Shown: piece after piece, positions 23,501 through 34,313 of the stretch
How positions within the stretch are numbered: the first letter of the stretch is position 1
Layout of the letters: each line of letters begins with the position of its first letter
NCBI GenBank assembly: GCA_009192285.1
Contig: WBVU01000016.1
Coordinates: 1,251,101 to 1,315,100 of the forward strand
Direction of reading: 5' to 3'
DNA length: 64,000 nucleotides
Source: Morchella semilibera
Lineage: Eukaryota > Ascomycota > Pezizomycetes > Pezizales > Morchellaceae
Program-made: the position numbers and the translations under genes
The notes under the pieces: generated by a model
Database searches by the model: none
Told to the model about the DNA's origin: nothing
Seen by the model: the letters and a program-made list of their open reading frames with translations, nothing else

Positions 23501-25242
23501 CTTTTGACCCGGTTCGACAATATTTCGCACCCGACGCTCAGTGTTTGTGTAACAAATAAGGACAGCGCCGGCATTTTCTAGATGCCACAGGGTTTCCTGG
23601 ACATGTCGCGGATGCCTAGCCAGTTGTTGTCCTATAGAGTCAATTCCTTCATCAACCCCATGGCCAAAGTTGGGCATTTCTCTCTATTGAAGTTATTAAT
23701 GACAGAAGATTTGTCATAGGGAGGGATAGTTATTTGGCTTACAGGGATATGAAGACTTGTATGTATAGTTCGACGTTCTATGGCAGGGTTATAAGGTGGC
23801 CCGGTAAGACTAGTCCTTTCCCCACCATCGATCCCCTCCGCAAGGCCTCTAGCGAAGTTTCTCATCCAGCGTAAGACATAATATCCACAATCATAATTAG
23901 TGGTTTGTGCTGTGGTTGCTACGGCGACTGTATGGCAGAGAGGTTGTATGTGATAAGCTCTGAAAAGTGGGTTGGTTTGACGCTGAATAGTTTCCCATGC
24001 CATTACCGCTGGATTATTTGTGTGAGGATATAAAGCTCTTCGTTGCGTGAGCCTTACTAACATATCTCTCGGAAGTTCTCTAAACATTCTATTGAGGTTA
24101 CGGAGGAATCGGATACTGACGCGTCTGCTTGTCCCCGCCGCTGTAGATTCATGGTGGTAGACTTCCGCCGTATATGAGTCAATGATCAACAGCCACCAGT
24201 GGCTATTTCGTACATTCCTTGTGAACGGTGGTGGTGGATCAAGTCTTGGCAAGTGATCTATGCTGGGGTTAAGCGGGTCGAGGGGCGCCAAATCTGGAGG
24301 GAAACGCCCAAAGTAAACATGTGAACGATCAAGGATAGCTTCGAAGTCATTCCTTAAAAGAAACAATCGGCGAAACATCTGTTGATATGCTTCGTATCCC
24401 CAACCAGGACCGTGAAGTGGGTACATCGCACGAGCTGGGGGGTTCGGTTCAAGCGACCACCAGGTACGGGCAACGAAATCCGGAGGATCCGATTCATTGG
24501 CTACTAAATAGGCAAGAGACGTGCTTAGGTCGTTAAACCCCTCTAAACTCAGACTGAGATCAAAAGCTGTTCCTTCCCCCGCGGTAAAATTCACATCACC
24601 CTCAAGTTTTACCGAAATGTGTAAAGTGAGGTTTATTTGGCCAGCGGGCACTGGGTATGGGGTACTTTGTTCCTGATAGTCTCCCAGGAAAAAACACCAG
24701 AAGCGTCTTGAGAATATCTCCAACCAGGCACCCGTCGTGAAAAGTTCACTTCTTCTTATAAACATCCTATTTTCTACCCTGGCATCAGTGAGAACTGCCT
24801 GGTGCCCGAACGCAGCAAAGGCAGCTGGGAGATCTTGAGCTAGACAGTCTTGGTTCAGGTCAGAGGCTGCTTCCGAGATGAATTGCGCGTCTAGCATTCG
24901 GCCTTGTGGGTTAGCAACATCGTAGGATCCGGGCGATCTGAGCTCAAGTTCCTGCACCCCCGGTCTGTAAAATTCATCCTCGAGATGATTTAGGGGAAAC
25001 GCCCCTTCTTCAGCAAGATGATCTTCCAAGTTCCATTCGCCAAAAGTTTGAACTCTTGTTAGTTCATTTTCGGGGGTATAGCTCTCTGGGTCCTGAAACA
25101 CGTTGAATATTGGGGCCGAATTGGCATATCTGCCCTTGTCCCTCGCGTTCTCCCCGTCGAGATCCGTATCGAACCTCTGATTCATCCTCGTCATTAACTC
25201 GGAACCAACCCATGGCCTAGGGCCCCAGCGTATTGTCGTCAT
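20564..25242 (-). CDS. Large protein with Ulp1/adenain-like cysteine protease domain
   Basis: Six minus-strand exons (25242-23743, 23683-23388, 23301-23222, 23155-21207, 21142-20801 and 20731-20564) join in frame into 1,444 residues. All five introns (59-86 bp) have GT-AG ends. Residues about 300-465 resemble C48/C5 cysteine proteases: His348 in NSHWWLLIID, an acidic residue 17 positions later that is Glu365, Gln446, and Cys452 in NYDCGYYVLRWM. The spacing matches Ulp1, but Ulp1 has Asp where this has Glu; Glu is what adenain uses. I cannot assign residues 1-300 or 500-1444. The latter include two basic clusters (about 858-872 and 894-900, possible nuclear signals) and a charged, probably helical tail. 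It could be a SUMO/ubiquitin-like protease or a cargo gene or relic of a mobile element; no element ends were found. Exon joins are predicted from sequence only. Confidence 0.8.
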
Positions 25243-26275
25243 TGTGTATGATGTTTTCTTGCGATCGATAACTTCTTTGCCACGGGGATTATGCTCTTGG
25301 AGGTTCTGTGGAAATATTTCGATGGCGGACTGCCGCCGTACCTGATTACACTACTTAAGAAACAATTGGTGATAGCCGGCATTTGTTTCCGGTTTTGGCT
25401 CCTTTGTTAAATCAAACCACTATCTCTTTGTTTCGAGTACACACCTCGCCCATCAATCGCGGCCATTATTCGATTCCCTTTACTGATTAGGACTAGCCTA
25501 ATACTATAGATACAATGGATTCCACTCCGCAGAAGACTTTATGGATATACTTATATACATTGATAATTTGTCTTAATCATGGAGGTTAATTGTTGATATA
25601 AGTAATTTGTTTATGAGACTGTTGAGACCGTCGAGGGCCTAGATGGGTTGTAGCCGAAGGCGGAGACTGAATACATATATGTACTAACTCCATGTAACCA
25701 ACTTCCAGCCTAAAGGCCCCATTTTCAAAAACAGGCCAATTGATCATTTGGTTTTTTGATATGTAGGCTCGGTATCGAAGATATAATCGACCTTCCCATT
25801 TCAATGAGGGCCGACCTTATAAATTCCCGGAACGAGTATACTACATTCAGTATACGATGGCTGCGGCGGCGTCTTTGTTTGTAATGCGGGATTGCCAAGC
25901 ATCGAGTGATACAACATGCATATACATGTAGTCACCTAGAGAAAAACAGCTATCCTTCGCCAAGGATTTGCTAGAACATGAGATCCCAAATTACATCTCA
26001 CATACAAGTACATTACATTTACATGTACATGTACCCAAGGGCTAGTCGAGTATATAAATCTACATTTAGATACTATGATGTTAAAATCATTTAAGCATCT
26101 TTACATATCACATGGCAAATCTGCAACTAAAGCTCAACCAGTCATGATTAATAAGTAGGAATTACAATGTAATTCCCATATCAACTGAATATAGCATCTA
26201 ATACGTCTTGATCGCCAACTTCCCAGCAACCCCACATTCTACTTTATGAATTCTTCCGCTAAACACAGCAGTTCA

Positions 26276-26486
26276 GGCTAATGTGGAGCGTTGCCTCTAA
26301 GCCCCAGAAAGTACACCCCAGGTTAAACAACCTTCCCCAGGATTTCCCTCCCGAATCCCCCGTCTTTCCCCAGGATCTATCCACCCATTAAACATACTCG
26401 ACGTGATGATAGGCTCATTCTGATTAGCCTGATGATGATCCAGACCGTCAAATCCAGGTTCTGATCCCAATTTCGCTTCTTTAGCC
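26276..26486. promoter_or_regulatory. Three XlnR/Xyr1-type GGCTAA words upstream of GH115
   Basis: GGCTAA occurs on the plus strand at 26276-26281 and on the minus strand at 26424-26429 and 26481-26486, 241 to 451 bp before the GH115 start. GGCTAA is the known core of the fungal xylanase regulator XlnR/Xyr1. Control of this gene by such a factor is inferred from the words alone. Confidence 0.4.
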
Positions 26487-26602
26487 TGGTAATAAAGGCG
26501 ATTTAATTAAATAATATGCCTTTTTTCTTCTCCCGCCTCTTTTACTTCGTCATTAGGAACAACTGCATACCTCATTATTAATAAGAGACTTGGTCTCTCG
26601 GC

Positions 26603-26610
26603 TTTAAATA
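26603..26610 (+). promoter_or_regulatory. TATA-like box of the GH115 gene
   Basis: TTTAAATA lies 117 bp upstream of the ATG at 26727. Confidence 0.45.
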
Positions 26611-26726
26611 GCCAGGACTGTAGAACTGGGAATTGTCTTCACCCCCCAATCTCAATTCCTTCTAGGACCTATCCTAAGCGTGTGCTCCTACATAGTTATC
26701 TCCTCTTCTGCATTCCTGAGGAATAT

Positions 26727-29700
26727 ATGTTGCGAGATCAGTTGCTCCGGGTGGTGCCATTTTTGGCCATCCTGACAATTTTTCTGAATCCACTTCTTAC
26801 CAATGCTCTTGGGCAGAAGAGAATTGTTTCTTTTGAAAAGGTCGATGGGGGGATAGGCCTAGTCGCCCAAGGACAAACTGCTACTTTACTCTTGGACGGG
26901 AATGGTATTACTATCCAACTAGATCATGACCACTACGCCCATTAAAACCCCGTATTATGTCATACTAATCTCCTCAATCCTACTTGTAGATTGGCCTGGA
27001 GTGATCCGCGCCGCTAGAGACCTCGCAGAAGACTTCAATCGTGTAACCGGCCACAGCCTCACTCTAACTCTCAGCAACACGACCGCGACTACCAGCTCAA
27101 AGTCCAAAACAGCCATCATAGTCGGCACAATTGGTAAATCAGCGCTCATCAAGACGCTCATCACCGCCGGTAAGCTTGACGTGACCAACACCACTGGAAA
27201 ATGGGAGTCCTTCCAGACTCAGGTCATCCAGAACCCGCTCCCCGGCTACACCTCGGCGCTCGTCATCTCGGGGAGCGACAAGCGTGGCTCGATCTTCGGC
27301 ATCTACGATCTCTCCGAGCAGATCGGCGTATCGCCATGGTATTTCTGGGCGGATGTGCCGGCAACAAAGCAATCGAGCGTGTATGCTCTCGATGTGCTGC
27401 GCTTACAGGGTCCACCATCGGTAAAGTATCGCGGCATCTTCTTAAATGATGAGCAGCCAGCGTTGACAAACTGGGTCAATGAGAACTTCCCTCCAGGGAA
27501 GTATGGGCCGGGATATAATCATGAGTTCTATAGTCTTGTGTTTGAACTGCTGCTACGGCTTAAGGCAAACTTCTTGTGGCCCACTATGTGGGATAGTATG
27601 TTTGGCGTTGATGATTCTCTGAACCAGGCAACGGCTGACATGTATGGGATCGTGATGTCGACGTCTCATACGGAGCCTCTGATGAGAAGTACAAAAGAGT
27701 GGAATACATTTGGTAACGGCACCTGGAGCTACGCAACAAATGAGGAGAACATCAAAGAGTTCTGGAGAGAAGGAATAGAGCGGGGCAAAGACTTTGAGAA
27801 CTACTGGACAGTGGGGATGAGAGGTAATGGTGACAATGTCTTGAGTGAGAATGTCGTGACGGATTTGTTGGAGAAGGTGGTGGCAGACCAGAGAGAGATC
27901 TTGGGCGATGTCCTAGGCGTAGGTGTCGAAAATGTGCCTCAAGTATGGTGCCTGTACAAAGATGTAAGTTTTCTCTTGCCGTGTGTACATACCCACTTTT
28001 ACAATCCTAACATTACTCACAGATCCAATCTTACTACGAACAAGGAATGAGGGTACCGGATGATGTTACTCTTCTCTGGGCTGATGACAACTGGGGAAAC
28101 CTCCGAAGAGCCCCAGTAAGCAACGAAACTAGCAGAGTAGGTGGTGCAGGTATCTATTACCACTTTGACTGTAAGAATTCACTCCAATCCTAGCTACTAC
28201 AGACTAGATCGACTAACCTTGCTGAATAAAAAGATGTTGGTGACCCAAGGGATTATAAATGGATCAACACGATGCAGCTGCAAAAGGTCTGGGAGCAAAT
28301 GAACATTGCTTACCAAAAGAACGCCCGCCAAATCTGGGTGGTGAACGTTGGGGACCTCAAACCGCTAGTAAGAAATTCCAATCGAACCCTAACCCACACT
28401 TCTAACCCCAAACCCAGGAGCTCCCAATCGACTACTTCATGAGCCTTGCCTACGACTTTGATACATGGGGCCCCGTCGACAAGGTCTACAGCTGGGAAAA
28501 AGCCTGGGCCTCGCGTGAATTCGGTTCTGAGCTCGGGCCCGAAATCGCCTCAATTATTGACACCTATGGTAAATTTGCCGGGCGCCGTAAGTTTGAGCTA
28601 GTGGACACCACAACCTACAATATCATCAACTATCGCGAAGCCGACACGGTGCTTGCAGCATGGAAAGATCTCTCTGCAAGAGCTGAAGCGGTGTATAATA
28701 AACTGTCACATGATGCGAAGCCGGCATTCTTCCAACTTGTATCATATCCGGTGAAGGCTGCGTATATTGTCCATGACATACACATCTCCTCGGCGAAAAA
28801 CAACCTCTACGCAAACCAGAGGAGGAACAGCGCAAACTCACTGGCAGACTACGTCCTGGAGAGATTCAAGGATGATCACAAGCTTACAGAGCAGTACCAC
28901 AAACTGCTCAACGGAAAATGGAACCACATGGCATCACAAACCCATCTTGGGTATCAGTACTGGTACGTGTATTTCTACTTAAAAACCAAAAAGACCACCC
29001 TCCAAACAGCTACTAATAACTCTTTCAGGCAACAACCCATGCGCAATACCCTTCCCCCACTAGCATGGACCCAACTCCTCGATAATTCGCTCGCCGGCTC
29101 CCTCGGCGTCAGCATTGAATCTAGCAACGGCTCCGTCCCCGGCGATGATCGCTACAACACTGTCTCCTACGGCAACAACACTCTTGTCCTTCCCACCCTC
29201 GACCCCTTCAGCAGCACCCAAACCCGCTGGATTGACATATTCAGCAAGGGCACCGACTCCTTCAACTTCACCATTAAGCCCCACAATCCGTGGGTCAAAG
29301 TCAGCCCCTCATCTGGCTACATCAATTCGCAATCCAAAGAAATCACCGATATCCGCGTCGAAGTCTCCATCGACTGGGCCGCCGCTCCTGAAGGCTACAA
29401 CATCGCCTTTATCGACATCACCTCCTCCGCCTCATACGGCAACTTTGGTGCCCCATCCGTCAACCTCCCCATCAATAAGACATCAATCCCCTCCTCCTTC
29501 ACCAACGGCTTCATCGAGTCCAACAAATATATCTCCATCGAAGCCGAACACACCTCACGTAACACCTCAACCACCGGCGCAGCCTACCAGGTCATCCACC
29601 AGCTCGGCCGCACCCTCTCCGGCGTAGCCCTCACCCCCATTCTCGCCGCCACACAGACACCCCCGGACTCGCCCCGCCTCGAGTACGACCTCTACGCCTT

Positions 29701-30043
29701 CACCTCTCCGGCCTACGGCGCAAACATCACGCTCTACCTTGGCACCGCGCTCAACATGGACCCCCACCGGCCACTCAAGTACGCAATTGCACTCGACGAC
29801 GCTGCCCCGCAGATCGTGAGGTATGTTCCGGACGCGAAGCCGCTAGACATGCCTGCAGGGTGGGAAAGGGCCGTCTCTGATGCAGTGTGGATGTCTACCA
29901 CAAAGCACGCGGTGACTACCGCAGGGAATCATACGTTGAAGATCTGGGCGGTGGAGCCGGGAGTCGTGTTCCAGAAGGTGGTGGTAGACCTGGGCGGCGT
30001 CAAGCCGTCGTATCTGGGGCCGCCAGAGTCGGTTAGGGTTTAG
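26727..30043 (+). CDS. Secreted GH115 xylan alpha-1,2-glucuronidase
   Basis: Six exons, 26727-26904, 26990-27963, 28023-28170, 28234-28367, 28418-28962 and 29029-30043, give 997 residues, the normal GH115 length. The N-terminal stretch VVPFLAILTIFLNPLLTNAL is a signal peptide core. Recognisable family blocks are NDWPGVIRAARDLAEDF, YRGIFLNDEQPAL, NFLWPTMWDSMFG, GMRGNGD, LLWADDNWGN and SLAYDFDTWGPVDKV, and the C-terminal beta domain follows. GH115 enzymes remove (4-O-methyl)glucuronic acid from glucuronoxylan, including from internal xylose units. The start is the first ATG ahead of the signal peptide. The last intron (66 bp, 28963-29028) is a multiple of three and lacks stops, so an unspliced message would insert 22 residues. 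Confidence 0.95.
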
Positions 30044-31025
30044 ATATCGTGTGTTTCTGTTGAGAAATTGGTACATCATGTAGTTAGTTAATATTTATAT
30101 TTAGTTTATAACGAGATTGTACTGTACTCGGTATGTCACGTGCCTTGTTTTATAACTGCACTGCACCAGATTCCGCCCAGGTCTCGGCCTCCCTCCCAGC
30201 GATACTGAAAGTTAGACCAGATGGAGAGGAAATGGGGGAGCGAAAGATTAAAAAAAAGGAATAAGGAATAAAGGAAAAAAAGACAAAAGACTTACGTGAT
30301 CAGTATCATCCCTCAAGAGCGTCGCTACCATGTTGGGCATTCTGATCACCGCTCCCACCCGGAGTTGAACTGTAGGTGTCTCGGTACGAAGCCCAGTGAA
30401 TCACCACTTAGGCCACGCTTCGGCGGGAACAACTCGTTCTGGGAAGTATAAGTGCGCTACAAGCACGGCACGATCTAAACAAAACCCCACATCCAGACAT
30501 CCTCCCACCGTTACCAAGAGGCATTTCCTCAAACACGGTCTGCAAGTAATTAATCTTTTAACCAGCTAGTTGATATATTTGCAGGTCATGTCTGACGGGC
30601 CAATGACCAAGAATGCAACATTGTAACCCCTCCAATACACCTAACCCTGTCCCGCCAAGACCCAAACTACACAAACCCCAAGGCAAGGCAGGACACCATG
30701 AACGGCACCGAACAACTTGTCAATAACTTTACCTGACCCGATATTTTTTTTTCCTTTGTTTACAGATTGAGTTTACATGTACAACAATGCCATTTATTCA
30801 AACAAACAAACAAAAACACTGGCTAATGTTCCTTTGTTGTCGATCTGTGGGTCGTTCCTTGTCCATTGGGATTAAAGAAAACGAAATCAACAGCGCACGC
30901 CCCGCCCCCTAATTTCACGTTCACTTGATCATCACGCATCACTCGCGCTGGGCTTTTCCCCTAGGTGCAAAATCGACTGTTTAATATGTAGCATAACACA
31001 TACACGAAATCTAACGTCAGATGGC
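30044..31025. other. Convergent spacer
   Basis: This spacer lies between the converging GH115 and GH43 genes. It contains TACATGTA near 30773 and a weak tRNA-like fold at 30351-30430 (minus strand). Nothing else is recognised. Confidence 0.6.
30351..30430 (-). other. tRNA-like sequence, probably a relic
   Basis: On the minus strand an 80-base stretch starts GTTCCCG and ends TGGGAGC, which can pair as an acceptor stem. An A-box-like TGGCCTAAGTGG and a B-box-like GTTCAACTC lie between, and CTTCGTA sits in a four-of-five-pair anticodon-like stem. The T stem pairs badly and the spacing is off, so a working tRNA is unlikely. Confidence 0.2.
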
Positions 31026-32186
31026 CTAGATAGTTGGCCATCCGCCGCTCCAGCCAATGACATTCCATCCGAACCTCTTCTGGCCATCGCCGTATCCGAT
31101 AGTAGTATCAACTAGAAATATCCCACAAGCGTTAGTACAGGCCAGGCTCCCCATAAGAGGTCAATTGGGGGAGGGGGCGGGAATTACCATAGTGGTAGTA
31201 CAGGACTGCGCCGCCGGCCTTGGAGTCGGCAAAGACTCCCTGTCCACCGGGCCCATAGACGTTGTCGTGCGAGGTGAGGACGGGGGTCCCGCCGCTCGCA
31301 GTGCAGGAAACTCCGTTACGGTCGTACTATACGGACAGTCAGTGACATTCCAGATCTATGCGTTTAAGGCGACTAGGGAAGCATACGTAGCCGCCATTGA
31401 TGGAGGTCGAGACGCAGACGTTGATACGGTACTCGTTGCCCTGTGAGGGACGGCTTGAATCGTAGCCGCAGCAGGTTCCGGATGAGAAGAAGAGGTAGTA
31501 GTACGGCGCGCGGTAGTAGATGTTTGATCCCTCAACAGCATGGGCTCCGCTGGAGTTGTATGCGATCTGAACCGAGGTTCCAGCCGTAGTGAGGGGTGGG
31601 TTCGCCATCGGCACCTACATTTATCAATCGTTAAGGCTATGTAACCTCAGGGTCTCGGAGGCTGCTTGATGTTTACCTGGTAGATATCACCCCAGAAGCT
31701 TCCGAAGCTCATGTAGTATGATCCAGAGGCCGACAGGACCAAGTTTCCATCAATGGCATTGTAAGCACTGCCGGTGTAACTCCTAATTCCGGCGCTTCCG
31801 CGGTCGGTCCATGTTCCTACATCCATGGTCGTCGAGGTTGCCACTCCAATTGCAGACTCCTGGGATCCGAAAGTCGAGACTGAGTAGTAGAGGTAGTACG
31901 TATCACCGACCTTTGCGATATCCGGTGCCCACAAGTCTTGGTTGCCGGCAAGGTTGATGGAGGAGCCACTAGGGAGTGCACTTCCCCTGATGGTCCATGG
32001 GCCAGAGATATCGGATGCGGTAGCGATCTGAATTCTGTTACCAGTCGAGAAGCGGAAGTAGGTGCCGTCAGAGGTACGGCGGATCACAGCAGGATCGTGA
32101 ACATTGCATGAGCCAGTGCAGGCGCCTGGATTGGCCACCGCAAGGACAACGGAGAGAAGGGAGCTGAGGACAAAGAGGAACAACAT
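31026..32186 (-). CDS. Secreted GH43 endo-1,5-alpha-L-arabinanase type
   Basis: Four minus-strand exons, 32186-31677, 31614-31387, 31326-31188 and 31111-31026, give 320 residues, matching fungal endo-arabinanases. A signal peptide ([18 protein letters not shown]) is followed by the GH43 propeller. Asp31 in NVHDPAV is the base, Asp146 in NAIDGNL the pKa modulator and Glu198 in [10 protein letters not shown] the acid. [27 protein letters not shown] and the closing [12 protein letters not shown] are typical of the AbnA-like group. It should cut the alpha-1,5-arabinan backbone of pectin side chains, complementing the other GH43 gene 15 kb away. The third exon begins with a second Tyr codon after the junction; the join is in frame but one residue longer than in some relatives. 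Confidence 0.93.
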
Positions 32187-34313
32187 TGCGGTGATGCTTG
32201 TAGTTCTGATGTCGAGCGGTGGGGGGGGAGAAGGGAGTCGTTTTAAAGTTGAAAGATTGAGTGGGTGATGATCAGAATATCATGATTTTCGCATGGGATG
32301 GGAATGGTTAAATCTTTTCCCGAATGTGTGTACCCAAAGCCTTTCCATCAGGGGTCCCGAGATATCATTTCAGGGGCTGTCTTCGGAGGAGCTAAGGCCG
32401 AGACGTTTTTTATATATTCGATTATTCCCTTTAATAACCTGGCATCTTGGTATGTGAGTTTAAAGGTCGGATTGCTATGGCTATAGTGCTATTCCAAAAA
32501 CAAAGATGAGTAAAGTTATTACTACATCTCAGCTGGTACTAATGTGGTGGGGATATCATAGATGCGGTCCAATATATGCCGCCAAATCATTCATGAGGCA
32601 CACTTTCTAGGATATCGACTAACTTCGGCACTTTAATATACCATTTTCTTCTAAATCTCTGGTACGTATCATCCGACACCGAACCTAACTGATGTTGATG
32701 TTGGTAATGGTGTTGATATGATATCGATGTTGACATACTGACAGCTGTTGAAGAATCTCCCCCCCTCCCATGCTACCATAGCTCGACTTCAGCCGGAATA
32801 CGAGACCAAGCCATGACCCAAGCCTTCTGTACCCCACACAACGTCCATAAACCTGCACCCCGGTGTCCCTGAGATATAGGCAGGTACTCCGCAATTTCGT
32901 TTCCCGCACCAACCCCCGAAGTGCATGTCTAGGTCTTAATTTGCCGGACTCCGTACGGCTAAACTGGCTAATATGCTAATATTCTCCTAGCTGAATAACA
33001 AGGGCCATCCTTATTTTTCTCCTTGGGTCTCGCACCATAATACCGAGGGCCGGAGAATTCGAGAGACGTTCCGGGGATCGGTTGCGGAGGTGCGGCGAGG
33101 CCTTCCGTGGGTTCGGGCATCATGCGGTTTCCGAACTGGGGGAGGCTAGCTTGTTCGCTTAATTACAACTTCAACTAGTTGCTTGGTTTGGTTGGGGCTT
33201 GTGCATTTTTTTTATTAGCTGGATTTGTAAAAAACCTGCTCATGTGCTTCTGGGTAAAGAATTTATTATTCACGGATTGTCACTCGCGGCATGCCATCTC
33301 GCACCTGCGCGGCGGGGGGGGAGGAGGAGGGTTAAGGATTACGGAACATTTCGCCACGTTATAACTATATTATATTATATTATGTTATATCACATTATGG
33401 TGGAGCTAGTCTAAGCTTAATTACGGACTTGGTAACTGACCCTCAAATGCTGTATACTTTTACCGCCCTCTCATATTCTTACGCATGGATATTGCTGGCA
33501 GCAAACAATATCGGAAGTTTCAAATACTCACGTACCTCGAACTCAATAACTAAGTATGTACTTAGTATCTGTGTGAGTCAACTGCAAGGCATGAAGTCTA
33601 AATTGTCTTTTCCAGCATAAGGGGTCCCAGACTGGGGGAGGGAAATACTCCTAACGTCTTTGCACGTGACCGGCTGCACTGATCTGGAAGAAGGTATTTA
33701 TATACCCCGAGATCCTATCGAGTCAGGTAGATAAATGAACCGGTGCCAAACAAAAGTGCTGGGCACAATCTAGACTCTTTGAGTAGGCATGCTGCTCGCG
33801 GCACATAGTTTTGCCCTTTTGCAGTAATTCTCGTAATCGCCGTTCACCAACTCGCCATAACATAGTTCCAACCAGTTATTAATCCCACATACTCTAGGGA
33901 TTTTAGTCACAATAACCCGCTAAAAGACCATGATGCGGAGGGTATATAGTTTCAATAAAGTGTAAGACTAACTTTAAAAAATACAAGCACCCCAAATTAT
34001 GACAGGCCATGTATTCTTATCTGTGAAAAGCCCAGAGCTTATTCATCTTTATTTGTACTCTTCATTCTCTATTCAAAAATACAATCTTATACCCAAAATA
34101 CCTAGTGTTTACTTTGGCAGCATCCGTCAGTCAGCGCACCATTTCTCCCAATCACTCCTGCAGTCCCTGACTGCTTATGTGCAATTGCATCTTTTAAGTC
34201 AGTCTTTAGTAATACACTCTTATTAAAAGCTTGCCTATATGTTTAACAAAATTAGTAACTAGAGGTATGTGTGTGTGTTTAGGGCCCCGGGGGGCTGGAG
34301 GGTTATGTAGAAC
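32187..34313. other. Intergenic region, no gene recognised
   Basis: This is the upstream flank of the GH43 gene and the 3' flank of the copper amine oxidase gene. It is mixed-composition DNA with a small AT repeat (33362-33395, TATAT/TATTA words) and short open frames lacking similarity. I see no transposon ends. Confidence 0.55.
32241..32247 (-). promoter_or_regulatory. TATA-like box of the second GH43 gene
   Basis: TTTAAAA on the minus strand lies 55 bp upstream of the ATG at 32186. Confidence 0.4.

Larger units (their letters stand above)
25243..26726. other. Divergent promoter region between protease-domain gene and GH115
   Basis: This 1.5-kb divergent spacer is A+T-rich at its left and centre, with TACATGTA near 25923 and two overlapping copies at 26020-26033. 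Its right part carries three GGCTAA words and the TATA-like box of the GH115 gene. No gene is recognised. Confidence 0.6.

Noticed and set aside
20564-25242. Reading the protease-domain gene as part of a Polinton or other virus-like element
   Set aside because: Only the protease-like domain invites this. I see no polymerase, integrase, ATPase or capsid-like gene nearby and no terminal repeats, and the gene is split by five ordinary fungal introns.
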